From assembly GCA_023432225.1 (NCBI GenBank), contig JAEYUW010000047.1:124001-188000 (forward strand): DNA of 64,000 nucleotides, read 5' to 3'. Positions 7,704 to 15,202 of the stretch are shown piece after piece (position 1 is the stretch's first letter; each line of letters begins with the position of its first letter). The notes beneath the pieces were generated by a model that was not told the DNA's origin, made no database searches, and worked only from the letters and a program-made list of their open reading frames with translations. Made by a program: the position numbers and the translations under genes. The stretch comes from Verrucomicrobiota bacterium. Its GTDB lineage: Bacteria > Verrucomicrobiota > Verrucomicrobiia > Opitutales > Opitutaceae.

Positions 7704-8620
7704 GGGGAAGGGGATTGAAAGACCTGCTTCAGGAACGAGACGTTCGCAGTAAAGTTGTAGCGGACATCGGTTGCACGCGCGGAATCCCTTGACCGTTCGA
7801 TTACGAGCCAGCCGCGCCAGCCCATGTCGTCCAACGTGCGCTTGATGGCGGGCAAATTCACGAGCGGATCTTTCGCGAGCCAGTGGCCATCCCGATTCGA
7901 CGCGTGGATCTGCACGATGCGGTTGCGGCCGAGCGCGCGGAGCTCGGAATGAATGTCGCGGCCGTTCTGGAGCGCGTTGGCGAAATTGAAGTAGCTCTTG
8001 ATCGCCGGGCTGCCGATCTCGTCGAGCAATGCGGCCTCGCTGCGCGCGTCGAGCGCGGTTTCGATGCCGATGGTGACGCCGGCGGCTTCAGCGCGCTTTC
8101 CGGCGTCGCGCAGGCGCGTGACGATCGCGGGCCGGAGTTCGGGACGTTTCACGAGATTACCTTGCACGCCGAGCGGCAGGAAGAGCACGCGCGCGCCGAC
8201 TGCGACGGCGGTGTCGATAGCGTCCTGCACCATGGGCTCGACGCCTTGGCGTTCGGCGAAGGACTGGGCGTAGAAGCCGGACATCGCGATCGAACTGATG
8301 CGCAGATCGTATTTCTGCGCTTCGGTGAGAAACTGGGCGCGGGCGGCCGGATCGCCGAGTTTGCTGTCGAACGTGGCGCGATTGCCGAGACCGCCCATGT
8401 CGACCTCCACGCCGTCGGCGCCGAGTTCGTGCGCGAGCTTGAAGGCGCCGAGTTTCTGGCGCTTGAGGATCATCCAATCGCAGACGGCGACGGGGTAGCG
8501 CAATTCGGCGGGCGGTGCGAGCGGCTCGGTGAGCTCGGCGGAGTAACCACTGATGCACACTAATGAGGCACTAATGAAGAGAAGGCTGAGTGGAGTCTTG
8601 ATGAGAATGAGTGGTTTCAT
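7700..8620 (-). CDS. Secreted sugar isomerase/epimerase-like TIM-barrel protein
   Basis: 306 residues, xylose-isomerase-like (AP endonuclease family 2) barrel. Motifs seen are LGADGVEVDMGGLG, a likely metal ligand in GVTIGIETAL, KSYFNFANALQNG and RIVQIHASNRDG, the usual Glu/Asp/His pattern of the fold. An N-terminal hydrophobic leader (about residues 1-28, ending SGYSA) predicts export, which is unusual for a sugar isomerase but seen repeatedly in this phylum. A CACTAAT triple-core repeat provides codons 15-26 of that leader. It is coupled by a 4-bp ATGA overlap to the binding-protein gene, so it probably prepares or modifies the sugar taken up by this ABC system. The reaction and substrate are unknown. 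Confidence 0.75.
   Translation of the reverse strand: MKPLILIKTPLSLLFISASLVCISGYSAELTEPLAPPAELRYPVAVCDWMILKRQKLGAFKLAHELGADGVEVDMGGLGNRATFDSKLGDPAARAQFLTEAQKYDLRISSIAMSGFYAQSFAERQGVEPMVQDAIDTAVAVGARVLFLPLGVQGNLVKRPELRPAIVTRLRDAGKRAEAAGVTIGIETALDARSEAALLDEIGSPAIKSYFNFANALQNGRDIHSELRALGRNRIVQIHASNRDGHWLAKDPLVNLPAIKRTLDDMGWRGWLVIERSRDSARATDVRYNFTANVSFLKQVFQSPSP
8545..8578 (-). repeat. Triple-core repeat (CACTGAT/CACTAAT) in signal-peptide codons
   Basis: Three copies of a CACTRAT word spaced by two to four bases, starting AACCACTGATGCACACTAAT. The same unit recurs as an inverted pair at 52966-53069. Here it lies inside the isomerase-like gene and encodes FISASLVCISGY of the signal peptide. Confidence 0.75.
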
Positions 8621-8648
8621 TCGGGCTCGCTGTGTTCACCTGGAGGCT

Positions 8649-8727
8649 TGTCATTCTGAGCGAAACGAAGAATCCAGCCGTGCGAGGTGCGGTCATCACT
8701 GGATTCTTCGTTCCGCTCAGAATGACA
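8649..8727. repeat. Inverted repeat, TGTCATTCTGAGCG family
   Basis: Two inverted arms of about 29 bp (TGTCATTCTGAGCGAAACGA on one side, its complement on the other) flank about 20 bp of spacer between the GH2 stop and the isomerase start. I recognise this word as a repeat common in many Gram-negative genomes. One arm differs slightly (AAACG against GAACG), so it is an old copy. Confidence 0.8.
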
Positions 8728-8739
8728 GGTTCTGGCTGA

Positions 8740-8766
8740 TTTTTGTGCTTCTTGTGCTTTTTGTGG
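8740..8766 (-). repeat. Triple-core repeat (CACAAA type)
   Basis: Read on the minus strand: CCACAAAAAGCACAAGAAGC followed by ACAAAAA, three CACAA words at regular spacing. It is immediately downstream of the GH2 gene and of the same design as the CACGAA and CACGGA repeats at 51888-51951. Confidence 0.6.
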
Positions 8767-8778
8767 CGATCGGTGTTC

Positions 8779-11700
8779 TCAGTTCACCCGAAGCGATGCG
8801 ATCCCGATCGAATCCGGAATCGGCGAAACGACGACCGTGTAGTCGCCGGCGTTCATACCGACTCCGTCGACGCGGATTTCCCGTGGCTCGGTGGTGCGCG
8901 CGAGACGCAGCAGGCGGTGGTCGATGAGCGAGCCGTCGACCGCGACGATGCGGAACTCGACATCGCGGCTGTCGCTGGTGTTCGTGTAACGGAGCGCGAA
9001 ATCGTGTGCGCCGCCGAGCCCGAGACTGATGGCCCAGGAGAGTTCGCTGCCTTTCCTCGTCGCCGCGGCAGCAGCGTAGGTCTGGCCGGTCGCGGCGACG
9101 GAGTCGTCGGTCGCGAGCGGAGAAGCGCGAACGGTGGGCATGACGGTGCGCTGTTGCGGGTGCGCGAGCTTCGCGTGCGGATCGCGCGTCGCGATGGCGA
9201 TCGCGGAGATCACGGCCTGATAGGACGCCACGCGGGGGAAGGAGACGACGAGGCGGCCGTTGCGGGCGCGGGCGGTGACGACCTTTTTGACGGCGTGCGC
9301 GTAACCGGCTTCCGACCAGAGATCGACGTCGCGCAGCACGGTGGTGTCGTTGATCGCGACATCGAAGAGGCGCCAGCGCTTCGCGTCGCTGCCGCCCGCG
9401 CTATCGCCCTGGGCCCCGCCGCGGCCATACCACGGTTCGACGAAGTAGAGTTCGACGCGGTAGTCGCCGTCGGGCACGGCGAATTCGTAGCGGAGCTTCC
9501 CGCGGCCGTAGCGGTAGGTGTGGAAGAGCACTTCGTCTCGTGTGCCGCGGACGGGCTCGAAGAACTCGCGCTGGCTGCCGAAGCGCGGCGGGAGCGCCGG
9601 GTAGTCGGCGGCCCAGGAGCGCGAGCCCCAGGTGTCTGAGTAGCGCAGGCTTCCAGCCTGCTCCGGAATAGGAGGCAGGCTGGAAGCCTGCGCTACGTCG
9701 AACCTCAAGTCGCGATCGGCGAACCACGTCTGGCCGTGTGAATCGACGAGGTCGGGGCCGCCGCAGTTGACGCGGTAGAGGTAGTTCCAATTCGCCTCGC
9801 CGCGCGTGGAGACGGTTTCGGGACCGATGAGCGTGGCGTGTTCGGCGGCTGGGACCGCTGGGAGATTTTTCAGGTAGATCGCGTCGCGGGCGACAGTTTT
9901 GCCGCCCACCCGGCCTTCGGCGTAGAGGACGTTCGTCGCGATCTCGACATCGTCCCAGCGGAACGGCACGCCGGGGCCTCCTTGCTTGCGGAGGCCGAGC
10001 GAGCGCTTGCTGGCGCCGTTGAAGAGTTCGACCTCGTCGCAATTCGAATAAGCTTCGAGGCCGCGTTTCACGCCGGGCGCGTCCCAGCGGTCGGGCCAGG
10101 TGTGCGAGACGATGTAAACCATCGGATCGCTCTTCGGCGCGTAGCTGGCGCGGTAGAGGAAGAAGGCGTCGGTCGGCTCGCCCCAGAGCGTGAGCAGGCC
10201 CTTGTTGTTGGCGGGGCCGAGGCGGTCGAGTTCGGCCCAGCCGTCGCTGCCTTGCTGGCCTTTCGAACCGATCGCGCGGCCGGGGTTTTCGTGTGTGACG
10301 AACAGCCAATGAAAATGTCCGGGCACTTGATCGCGCACGGATTCGGCGAGGCGGATTTTTTGCGCCATCAGCGCGTCGTGCCGCGACTCGCTGCGGATGC
10401 CGTCCATCACGAAACCGCCTTCGCTGTGCAGGCCGAGACTGCGCCAGGCGCCGTATTCGCCGATGAGGCGCTGGCGTTTCAAGTCGTCGGCGTATTCCTC
10501 GGGCTTGCCGCCGTAGGTGCCGGACCAGTTTTGCGGGACGTTCCAATCGGTGCCCGTGCCGGCATTGCAGGTCGTGACGAGACGCTGCGAGGACGTGGTG
10601 GGGTCCAGTTCGCGGATGAGCGCGGTGCACTCGGCGGCGAACTCGGTGGGCAGCTTGCTCTCGTTGGCGAGGCCCCAGAGGACGAGCGACGGGCTGTTGC
10701 GGCGCTCGCGCACCCATTCGCGGAGGAGTTGCTTGAAGTTTGCGCGAAACTCCGGCGTGTCGAACCACACCTGCGCGGCGAACTGCGTCCACCAAAGAAC
10801 GCCTTCGCGGTCCCAATAAGGATGGTAGCGGAGATTGTGCGGCTGGTGTGCATCGCGGAAGGCGTTGAAGCCCGCGGCGCGAATCTGGTGGACGCGCGCC
10901 TCGATCTGCTCGGGCGTGAATGCGTGCGAGGCGCCGAGGTTGTGCTCGTATTCGCAGGTGCCGTTGATGAAGACCGGTTTTCCGTTGAGGAGGAACGGCG
11001 CGGGCAGCGGCGCGTCGGGTGCGGGCCAGTGGATCGTGCGGATGCCGAAGGGTGTTTCGACACGATCGAGCACGCGGGAGCCGTCGCGAATCTCGGTGAT
11101 GAGCGTGTAGAGCGCGGGCGAGTCGAGCGACCAGAGGCGCGGCTCCGGCACCGCGAGTTGGTTGCGCCAAGTGACGGCGCCTTCGATGCAGCGATGTTCC
11201 GCAGAGTGCGAAACGACGAGGCGCCCGTCGGGATCGTGCACGCGGTGGTCAATCGTGAGCGTGCGTGCGCCGCCGTAGTTACGAACCTCCGTTTGCACGT
11301 GCACCGGCGCGAGCGCGGGCGTGATCGCTGCGTCGTGCCAAACGTGCACGCCGAAAGGCTCCACGCGCACGTCGTTCGTCGTGTAGAGCGTGACGGGTCG
11401 GAAAATGCCCATCGGCTGGCTGCCTTCGGAAAAACCCTGCGCGGGCGAGCAACCGCCGCAGACCCACGGCAGGTCCGTGATGCCGGACGGATGATCGGCG
11501 CGGACGGCGAGCGTGTTCGGTGCGTCGAAGCGGACGAGGTCGGTGACGTCCAGCGTGAACGTCGTGCGGCCGCCGGTGTGCTGGCCAGCGAGCTTTCCGT
11601 TTACCCACACGGTGGCGTAGGAGCCGACGCCTTCGAAAAAGAGGAAGACGCGGCGGGCGCTTTCGGTCGCGGGCACGTCGAACGTGCGGCGATACCACGC

Positions 11701-11970
11701 GTAGCCGTGGAGGTTGCCGTGGACGAGGCGGCGGACGCCGGCGTAGTCGTCCCAGTTGTGCGGGACGCTGACGGTGCGCCACGTGGTCGTATCGGAGTCG
11801 TCGAACGAGGGCTGTTCGAAGCCGGCGAAGTGGGCGCGATCGGTTTCGTGCATCGCGGTGCGCCAGGCGTCGGCGAGCGGCCATTCGCGACGCGGGCTGA
11901 GAGGAAGCTCGCTGGCGGCGCAGGCGACGAGCGACACGAGAAAAGAAAGGACAGCCAAGGTGGAGCGCAT
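8779..11970 (-). CDS. Secreted GH2 glycoside hydrolase (beta-galactosidase superfamily)
   Basis: A 1063-residue exported enzyme. A signal peptide (MRSTLAVLSFLVSLVACAAS) precedes a GH2 sugar-binding jelly roll (VSVPHNWDDY, WYRRTFDVPA, VWVNGKLAGQHTGG, GIFRPVTLYT), an immunoglobulin-like domain and a TIM barrel. The acid/base Glu is in LWGLANES and the likely nucleophile Glu in RLIGEYGAW. The C-terminal region from about residue 660 adds malectin-like jelly-roll modules that probably bind carbohydrate. The ATG at 11970 is preferred: the open frame runs to 12597, but that part is REPIN sequence and overlaps the next gene. A GTAGCGC REPIN at 9640-9696 encodes an in-frame insertion. Substrate specificity is unknown; GH2 enzymes in pectin loci include beta-galactosidases, beta-glucuronidases and arabinopyranosidases. 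Confidence 0.9.
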   Translation of the reverse strand: MRSTLAVLSFLVSLVACAASELPLSPRREWPLADAWRTAMHETDRAHFAGFEQPSFDDSDTTTWRTVSVPHNWDDYAGVRRLVHGNLHGYAWYRRTFDVPATESARRVFLFFEGVGSYATVWVNGKLAGQHTGGRTTFTLDVTDLVRFDAPNTLAVRADHPSGITDLPWVCGGCSPAQGFSEGSQPMGIFRPVTLYTTNDVRVEPFGVHVWHDAAITPALAPVHVQTEVRNYGGARTLTIDHRVHDPDGRLVVSHSAEHRCIEGAVTWRNQLAVPEPRLWSLDSPALYTLITEIRDGSRVLDRVETPFGIRTIHWPAPDAPLPAPFLLNGKPVFINGTCEYEHNLGASHAFTPEQIEARVHQIRAAGFNAFRDAHQPHNLRYHPYWDREGVLWWTQFAAQVWFDTPEFRANFKQLLREWVRERRNSPSLVLWGLANESKLPTEFAAECTALIRELDPTTSSQRLVTTCNAGTGTDWNVPQNWSGTYGGKPEEYADDLKRQRLIGEYGAWRSLGLHSEGGFVMDGIRSESRHDALMAQKIRLAESVRDQVPGHFHWLFVTHENPGRAIGSKGQQGSDGWAELDRLGPANNKGLLTLWGEPTDAFFLYRASYAPKSDPMVYIVSHTWPDRWDAPGVKRGLEAYSNCDEVELFNGASKRSLGLRKQGGPGVPFRWDDVEIATNVLYAEGRVGGKTVARDAIYLKNLPAVPAAEHATLIGPETVSTRGEANWNYLYRVNCGGPDLVDSHGQTWFADRDLRFDVAQASSLPPIPEQAGSLRYSDTWGSRSWAADYPALPPRFGSQREFFEPVRGTRDEVLFHTYRYGRGKLRYEFAVPDGDYRVELYFVEPWYGRGGAQGDSAGGSDAKRWRLFDVAINDTTVLRDVDLWSEAGYAHAVKKVVTARARNGRLVVSFPRVASYQAVISAIAIATRDPHAKLAHPQQRTVMPTVRASPLATDDSVAATGQTYAAAAATRKGSELSWAISLGLGGAHDFALRYTNTSDSRDVEFRIVAVDGSLIDHRLLRLARTTEPREIRVDGVGMNAGDYTVVVSPIPDSIGIASLRVN
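9640..9696. repeat. REPIN (GTAGCGCAGGC family) inside GH2 coding sequence
   Basis: Two inverted hairpins (GCAGGCT/AGCCTGC) with GTAG feet. They add no stop codon in the GH2 frame and encode about 19 residues, AQASSLPPIPEQAGSLRYS, between the catalytic part and a C-terminal domain. Confidence 0.9.
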
Positions 11971-11986
11971 TGACCTCAATGCGCTC
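11959..11986. repeat. Single REP (GGTGGAGCG family) covering the GH2 start codon
   Basis: GGTG foot followed by a perfect 11-bp inverted repeat, GAGCGCATTGA (11963-11973) and TCAATGCGCTC (11976-11986). The minus-strand ATG at 11970-11968 lies inside the first arm, so the first codons of the GH2 gene are repeat-derived. Confidence 0.85.
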
Positions 11987-12013
11987 AGCGCGCTCGCGGC
12001 GACGCGCGCGTAA

Positions 12014-12081
12014 GTAGGGCCAGTCTGTGACTGGCCCAGGCGGTGCGCGGCTTCTTTGGGCCGGTTGGAAATCGGCCCTAC
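12014..12081. repeat. REPIN, GTAGGGCC family
   Basis: Arms GTAGGGCCAGTCTGTGACTG and, inverted, GGGCCGGTTGGAAATCGGCC followed by CTAC. It lies between the two GH2 genes. Confidence 0.85.
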
Positions 12082-12096
12082 GCCGAAGGGCTGCGT

Positions 12097-12171
12097 GTAG
12101 GGCGGGGTCTCCTGACCCCGCCGATCGTGCGCGTGACTCAAACGCGGCGGGGTCGGGAGACCCCGCCCCAC
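12097..12171. repeat. REPIN, GTAGGGCGGGGTC family
   Basis: Arms GTAGGGCGGGGTCTCCTGAC and, inverted, GTCGGGAGACCCCGCCCCAC. The hairpin stems are GCGGGGTC/GACCCCGC. It lies directly downstream of the 952-residue GH2 gene; with the neighbouring REPIN it fills most of the 218-bp gap. Confidence 0.85.
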
Positions 12172-12188
12172 AACTGCGCTGAATTTAC

Positions 12189-15047
12189 TCACGGCTGATC
12201 GAGCAAGCGGATGACGAGCGAGCCTTTGACCTTGCCGGTCACGTTTTGCGGCTGGCCTTGCGGGCCGAGATTCGAGGGCAACGAGCCCTTCGTGCCGATC
12301 GCCGGAATGACCTGATACACGCCGAGGCCGAGGCGCGGGAGCGTGAGGACGGGGTTGTTCTTGCCGTCGCGTGGCGAGTAGACGCCGACGTAGGGCGAGC
12401 CGCCGTCGTTGAGCAGCGCGAAGCGGCCCTCGGTCGTCGTGAACGCCATCCATTCCCAGCGCGAGAACCAGCCCTTGAACTCGGGCAGCTGCCACGTGAG
12501 GCCGGGGATGTTGTCGTTGTATTCGGTGTCCCAACGCCAGAGCGAGCCGCCCTTGAGGCGATTGGCCCACACGCGATACGGGCCGCCGCCGAACCACTCC
12601 TTGGATTTCATCTTCTCTTCGGGGTAGTCGAAATCGAGGCCAAGAATGTCGACGATACCCGGCCCATCGATCTCGTAATCGAGGCGGATGTCGCCGTCCG
12701 GGCTGAGCGTCCAGCGAATCGTGCGCAAGATGCCATGGGCGAAGTTGGCGGTGACCACGGCGTCATCGCGCTGCTCGAGTTTCACCGCGCTGAAAAAAGT
12801 GAGCTTGCCGGGTGTCTGCGGGACCGGTTCGAACGTGCGGTCGTTGCGTTTGTAGGCGACGGCGCGCGGACCGTGACCGAGCGAAATGGTGCGGCCGTCG
12901 CGGGCGAGCGAGAGCAGCAGCCCGGTCTCACGATCGAAACGCGCGGTGTTGCGGCCGACGGTGACGATTGCCTCGTGTTCGTCGGCGCGGAGATCAACGG
13001 CGGCGGATTGCGGCTTCGCGTGGCCGATGGCGGCGGCGCCGGACTTCCATCGCCAGGACCAGGTCCAGAGTTCGCGCTGCTGCGCGTCGATCGCGGTGAG
13101 GAAGAGCACGTCGGCGTCGCGCCAGTCGGTGGGGAGATCGAGCTTCAGCTGGCCGTCGGCGCGCGCGGCGACGTCGGGGCCGGCGAAGCGGCCGAGCGCG
13201 AGCAGCGTGCGGTGGAAGAGCGGCGCGCCGGGCGGCGCGAATTTCATCAGGCGCCACTCGAAAGTGACGGCGGACAGGTTGAGGAAATCGTAGCGGTTGC
13301 GCACGGGCAGAGTGCCGGCGAAATCGGCGGGCAGGTCGCGCAGCGGGATCTGCACGGGAGACCAGATTTCGCGCACGGTGTAGAAGCTGCCTTCCTTTTC
13401 ATGGTGCGGACCGACGATGCCGTCGGGCGCGAGATCGCGTTTCGCGTCGAGGCGGTCGTTCTCGTCGGTGCGTGCGACGGCTTCGTCCATCCACGACCAG
13501 AGGAAGCCGCCGGCGGCGTGTTTCTTCTCGCTCATGAGCGGCCAGAAATCGTCGAGGCCGGCACCGTGGCCGCCGTCGAAGAGGCCGTGGAGGAATTCGG
13601 TCGGCATGAAGATGTCGGGACCGTCGGTGAACTTCACGGTCTCGTCGTATTCGCGATAGTGGCGCGTGTTGATGCCGCGGAACGGAAACGGCGGTGCCAA
13701 GGGGCCGGGGTGAAGGACCGGGCGCTGCTGCGGATCGTGTTTCGCGAACTCGTCGTCCACCTCGGCGTTCCAGCCGCCCTCGTTGCCGTTGTCCCAAAAC
13801 AGAATGCTCGGGTGGTTCACGTCGCGCGCGATGATTTGGGCAATGAGGCGGCGGCCAGTCGCGGCGTCGTAGCTGCCTTGCCAGCCGGCGAGTTCGTTGA
13901 GCACGTAGAGACCGGCTTCATCGCACAGGTCGAGGAACTCGGCGTCGGGCGGGTAGTGCGACATGCGCACGGCGTTCATGTTGGCCTCTTTCATGAGGCG
14001 GATGTCTTCGCGGTGACGCTCGGGCGAGAGCGTGCGGCCGGTCTCGGGCCAGAAGCTGTGGCGGTTGACGCCCTTGAAAGTGAGCTTGGCGCCGTTGAGG
14101 TAGAAGCCGTCGCCGGCGCGCACCTCGAAGGTGCGGAAACCGAAGCGCTGCGTGATCGTGTGGCCGGAGGGCGCGAACGTGCCGGCGCTCAGTGTGACGT
14201 CGACGCGGTAAAGGTTCGGCGTCTCAGCAGACCACGTGGCGGGCGAGGGGATTTGCCCGCGCAGCGTGATCTCGCGCGCACCGCTTGGGACGGCGGCGCT
14301 GATCGGCGTGCCGACCGGTTCGCCAGCGAGGGTTTTCACCTGCGCGACGACTTGGTTGCCGGAGGGAAGGTTGCCGCCGAGGAACACGTCCGCGCGGAAC
14401 GCACCGTTGGCTTTCGCGTCGATTGCGATGCGCTCGATGAACTGCTGCGGTAGCGCTTCGAGGCGGACGGGGCGGAAGATGCCGCCGAAGTTCCAGTAGT
14501 CCGCGGTGCGCTCCGCGTTGTTCACGCTCTCATTGGCGGAACGTTTGCTGACGGTGACTTCGAGGAGGTTCGGAGCGTCGAAGCGGAGCTTGTCGGTGAT
14601 GTCGTAGCGGAATTGATAGAAGCCGCCTTGGTGAACCGGGCCGACGGACTGACCGTTGAGCTTTACGTCGGTGTCGGTGAGGACGCCGTCGAACACGAGG
14701 CGGACGACGCGGCTCTTCCACTCGGCCGGCACGGTGAACTCGTGGCGATAGAGACCTTTTTCGTCAGGGACACGCTGCTGCGTCGTGAGACGTTTGCTCG
14801 GCTTGAGTTCGACGCCGTAGTCGTAGGTGCCGAAGCCCTGCTGCTCCCAGCAGGACGGCACGGCGATCTTGGTCCAGACGCCGCTGTTGCGACCACCGGT
14901 GCAGAAGAAGTCCCACGGCACGGCGTCGTGGCTGCCGGTGCCCGAGAGAGAGAGCGACTCGGTTTGCAGTGGCGCGCCGTCGACCTTGAGTTGCGAGACG
15001 GCGAGCGCGAAGACGGTGGCGGCGAGGAGGCGGAGGACGATGCGCAT
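12189..15047 (-). CDS. Secreted GH2 glycoside hydrolase (LacZ-like)
   Basis: A 952-residue exported enzyme. A signal peptide (MRIVLRLLAATVFALAVSQL) is followed by the complete LacZ-type domain order: sugar-binding (IAVPSCWEQQGFGTYDYG, WNFGGIFRPVRLE), beta-sandwich, TIM barrel, a second sandwich and a C-terminal beta-galactosidase small-chain-like domain with SKEWFGGGPYRVWANR and GVYQVIPAIG. In the barrel, FKGVNRHSFWPETGR and MNAVRMSHYPPD are GH2 signatures. The acid/base Glu is in WDNGNEGGWN and the nucleophile is probably in FMPTEFLHG. It is followed after 218 bp by a second, quite different GH2 gene, so the two probably act on different linkages. Confidence 0.92.
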   Translation of the reverse strand: MRIVLRLLAATVFALAVSQLKVDGAPLQTESLSLSGTGSHDAVPWDFFCTGGRNSGVWTKIAVPSCWEQQGFGTYDYGVELKPSKRLTTQQRVPDEKGLYRHEFTVPAEWKSRVVRLVFDGVLTDTDVKLNGQSVGPVHQGGFYQFRYDITDKLRFDAPNLLEVTVSKRSANESVNNAERTADYWNFGGIFRPVRLEALPQQFIERIAIDAKANGAFRADVFLGGNLPSGNQVVAQVKTLAGEPVGTPISAAVPSGAREITLRGQIPSPATWSAETPNLYRVDVTLSAGTFAPSGHTITQRFGFRTFEVRAGDGFYLNGAKLTFKGVNRHSFWPETGRTLSPERHREDIRLMKEANMNAVRMSHYPPDAEFLDLCDEAGLYVLNELAGWQGSYDAATGRRLIAQIIARDVNHPSILFWDNGNEGGWNAEVDDEFAKHDPQQRPVLHPGPLAPPFPFRGINTRHYREYDETVKFTDGPDIFMPTEFLHGLFDGGHGAGLDDFWPLMSEKKHAAGGFLWSWMDEAVARTDENDRLDAKRDLAPDGIVGPHHEKEGSFYTVREIWSPVQIPLRDLPADFAGTLPVRNRYDFLNLSAVTFEWRLMKFAPPGAPLFHRTLLALGRFAGPDVAARADGQLKLDLPTDWRDADVLFLTAIDAQQRELWTWSWRWKSGAAAIGHAKPQSAAVDLRADEHEAIVTVGRNTARFDRETGLLLSLARDGRTISLGHGPRAVAYKRNDRTFEPVPQTPGKLTFFSAVKLEQRDDAVVTANFAHGILRTIRWTLSPDGDIRLDYEIDGPGIVDILGLDFDYPEEKMKSKEWFGGGPYRVWANRLKGGSLWRWDTEYNDNIPGLTWQLPEFKGWFSRWEWMAFTTTEGRFALLNDGGSPYVGVYSPRDGKNNPVLTLPRLGLGVYQVIPAIGTKGSLPSNLGPQGQPQNVTGKVKGSLVIRLLDQP

Positions 15048-15119
15048 GGCGGAGGCGCGCGGGGCGCGCCGGTGGAAGTTTAAAGTTTAGGTTGAGGCGT
15101 TGGCGAGGCGGCGTTGGGA

Positions 15120-15188
15120 GTAGGGCCAGGCTGTGACTGGCCCAAGCGCTGCGTGGCGTGTGGTGGGCCGGTTGAAAACCGGCCCTAC
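15120..15188. repeat. REPIN, GTAGGGCC family
   Basis: Arms GTAGGGCCAGGCTGTGACTG and, inverted, GGGCCGGTTGAAAACCGGCC plus CTAC. It occupies the gap between the GH20b/GH67N-like gene and the GH2 gene and is near-identical in layout to the copy at 12014-12081. Confidence 0.85.
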
Positions 15189-15202
15189 TTTCAGAGCGGC
15201 TT

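Noticed and set aside
11971..12597. N-terminal extension of the 8779-11970 GH2 gene to an ATG at 12597
   Set aside because: The added part is translated REPIN sequence and overlaps the neighbouring GH2 gene by over 400 bp; the signal peptide at 11970 gives the natural start.
12246..14453. 735-codon plus-strand open frame opposite the GH2 gene
   Set aside because: Composition is Arg/Ala/Glu-rich with no domain, and it lies exactly antisense to a clear GH2 gene; a GC-rich shadow. The same applies to the long antisense frames at 9838-11973, 16652-17806, 17907-19442, 47528-49276, 54247-56658 and 61347-63938.
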